Positions 5,485-6,424 of a stretch of DNA of 6,424 bases are shown piece after piece. The stretch covers positions 1-6,424 of the forward strand of contig CAJOGB010000098.1 of NCBI GenBank assembly GCA_905233835.1, given 5' to 3'. The position numbers and the translations under genes were made by a program. The notes beneath the pieces are model-generated. The model saw nothing but the letters and a program-made list of their open reading frames with translations, was not told where the DNA came from and ran no database searches. The DNA comes from an uncultured Lachnospiraceae bacterium. GTDB lineage: Bacteria; Bacillota; Clostridia; Lachnospirales; Lachnospiraceae. Within the stretch, counting starts at the first letter, position 1, and every line of letters begins with the position of its first letter.

Positions 5485-6424
5485 ATGAAACACATGCGAC
5501 GCTTTGTGGTACTGACCTTTGTACTTCTGGCATTATTTTTCGTAAAACAGAATACGGTTTCCGACGACTATTCCAACGTTGAGACCTTCCGTGGTGCACG
5601 TCTGGAGCAAAGTGTCTTTTACCCTTTGATCGCAAAGAGTATTAACGATGCAAACGGACTGACTTTTCGTTTTAACGGAGAGGAAATGTCTTTGGCTGCG
5701 GATGAACTGTGTCTAAACGATAACATGCAGGTCATGGCGTCCTTGGATTTTATTCGCGCCATGTTTTATACTTCCGCGAATGTCTACGACGAAAAAGAAT
5801 TTCGCTTGGAACGAAATGAAACGGAGTATAAGTTTTATGTAGATTCATTGGAAGCAGTGGCGGGAACCGAGAGGGTGGAACTTTCCGAAAAACCCTTGGT
5901 GACGGAGCATGATTATTATCTACCTCTAAAGGATTTATGTGAGATCTTCGGCTATGAGTTTCAGTGGAATATGAAGACGGCGGAACTTGATATCACTTCT
6001 ACCGAGGAAACTACCGTTTTTTTGCCGAAGAGGTTTGATCTTCGAAAAAAAGACAGAGCCTCTTCCATCAAAAACCAGGGAAGCGATCAAACCTGTTGGG
6101 CATATGCGGCATACGGCGCTATGGAGTCATCTCTTTTGCCGCAGGAACAAATCTTTTTAAATCCAAAGGAATTAATTGATAAAAAACCCTATACCTACAC
6201 GGACAACGCGGGTGGGGATTTTGCCATGGCTCTTTCCTATCTTTTATCTTGGCAGGGCCCTATGGCGGGAGAATCCAAAAAGCATGTGCAGGAAGTGCAT
6301 TTTTACAATGCCGACGATATCGACGATATTAAGTGGGGTGTGTATCTCTATGGTGGGGTATCCACATCCGTTTATGTAAATGTAAGTTCCATCGGTTCGT
6401 CCTCTAACTATAATCGCGGGACAA
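5485..6424 (+). CDS. Exported C1 (papain-like) cysteine peptidase, 3' end outside window
   Basis: The ATG at 5485 directly abuts the upstream TAA. The frame stays open for 313 codons to the window edge. A purine-rich GAGGAAAG lies about 12-13 bases upstream, only a fair ribosome binding site; a second ATG at 5494 is possible. The N-terminus has a basic start (MKHMRR) and a hydrophobic core of about 14 residues (FVVLTFVLLALFFV), a signal peptide or membrane anchor with no obvious lipobox. Residues of about 50-175 resemble the copper amine oxidase N-terminal-like domain common in clostridial surface proteins, ending with YYLPLKDLCEIFGYEFQWN. A papain-type domain begins near 182 with FDLRKK. It shows the oxyanion Gln198 (KNQG) and the nucleophile Cys204 in TCWAYAAYGAMES; the usual GSCGSCW is here GSDQTCW. 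The catalytic His and Asn would lie beyond the window. Likely role: extracellular or wall-associated proteolysis; the substrate is unknown. Confidence 0.85.
   Translation, partial: MKHMRRFVVLTFVLLALFFVKQNTVSDDYSNVETFRGARLEQSVFYPLIAKSINDANGLTFRFNGEEMSLAADELCLNDNMQVMASLDFIRAMFYTSANVYDEKEFRLERNETEYKFYVDSLEAVAGTERVELSEKPLVTEHDYYLPLKDLCEIFGYEFQWNMKTAELDITSTEETTVFLPKRFDLRKKDRASSIKNQGSDQTCWAYAAYGAMESSLLPQEQIFLNPKELIDKKPYTYTDNAGGDFAMALSYLLSWQGPMAGESKKHVQEVHFYNADDIDDIKWGVYLYGGVSTSVYVNVSSIGSSSNYNRGT

Noticed and set aside
4987..5493. 168-residue minus-strand frame opposite the methyltransferase gene
   Set aside because: It is antisense to the conserved SAM-binding and NPPYG region. Its composition (Ile, Leu, Arg, His rich) is that of a shadow frame, and no ribosome binding site supports it.

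Overview
The window looks like chromosomal DNA from a Gram-positive Clostridia species, most likely Lachnospiraceae-like. The grounds are strong AGGAGG-type ribosome binding sites, sigma-A-like promoters, T-tailed hairpin terminators, and a PheB / homoserine dehydrogenase / aspartokinase gene order with proteins of Firmicutes type. This placement is inferred from sequence character; no database search was possible. All confident genes lie on the + strand.

Layout. (1) Positions 2-1068 hold the 3' part of one unrecognised acidic protein gene and a second unrecognised 114-residue gene that overlaps it by 25 bases, closed by a strong hairpin terminator (1091-1125). (2) Positions 1138-4112 hold an amino-acid biosynthesis operon with its own promoter: a PheB-type ACT-domain protein, homoserine dehydrogenase (hom) and aspartokinase (lysC), ended by a long hairpin. 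Aspartokinase makes aspartyl phosphate from aspartate, and homoserine dehydrogenase reduces aspartate semialdehyde to homoserine for threonine and methionine. The ACT domains of PheB and LysC are the likely amino-acid sensors. In this copy hom is broken by a frameshift near 2172, apparently from loss of about 19 bases. (3) Positions 4113-4329 are intergenic. They carry a candidate small RNA on the minus strand and, at the right end, a promoter so close to the next start codon that its mRNA may be leaderless. (4) Positions 4330-5484 encode a THUMP-domain RNA methyltransferase of the YpsC/RlmL family. (5) From 5485 to the window edge runs the 5' part of an exported papain-like (C1) cysteine peptidase gene, whose start codon directly follows the methyltransferase stop.

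Most worth a second look: the disrupted hom; a perfect internal Shine-Dalgarno with an in-frame GTG inside lysC, which predicts a separate regulatory beta subunit as in Bacillus subtilis aspartokinase II; the minus-strand small RNA candidate with a C-rich loop between two hairpins; and the possible leaderless methyltransferase mRNA. I see no CRISPR array, insertion sequence, tRNA or rRNA.
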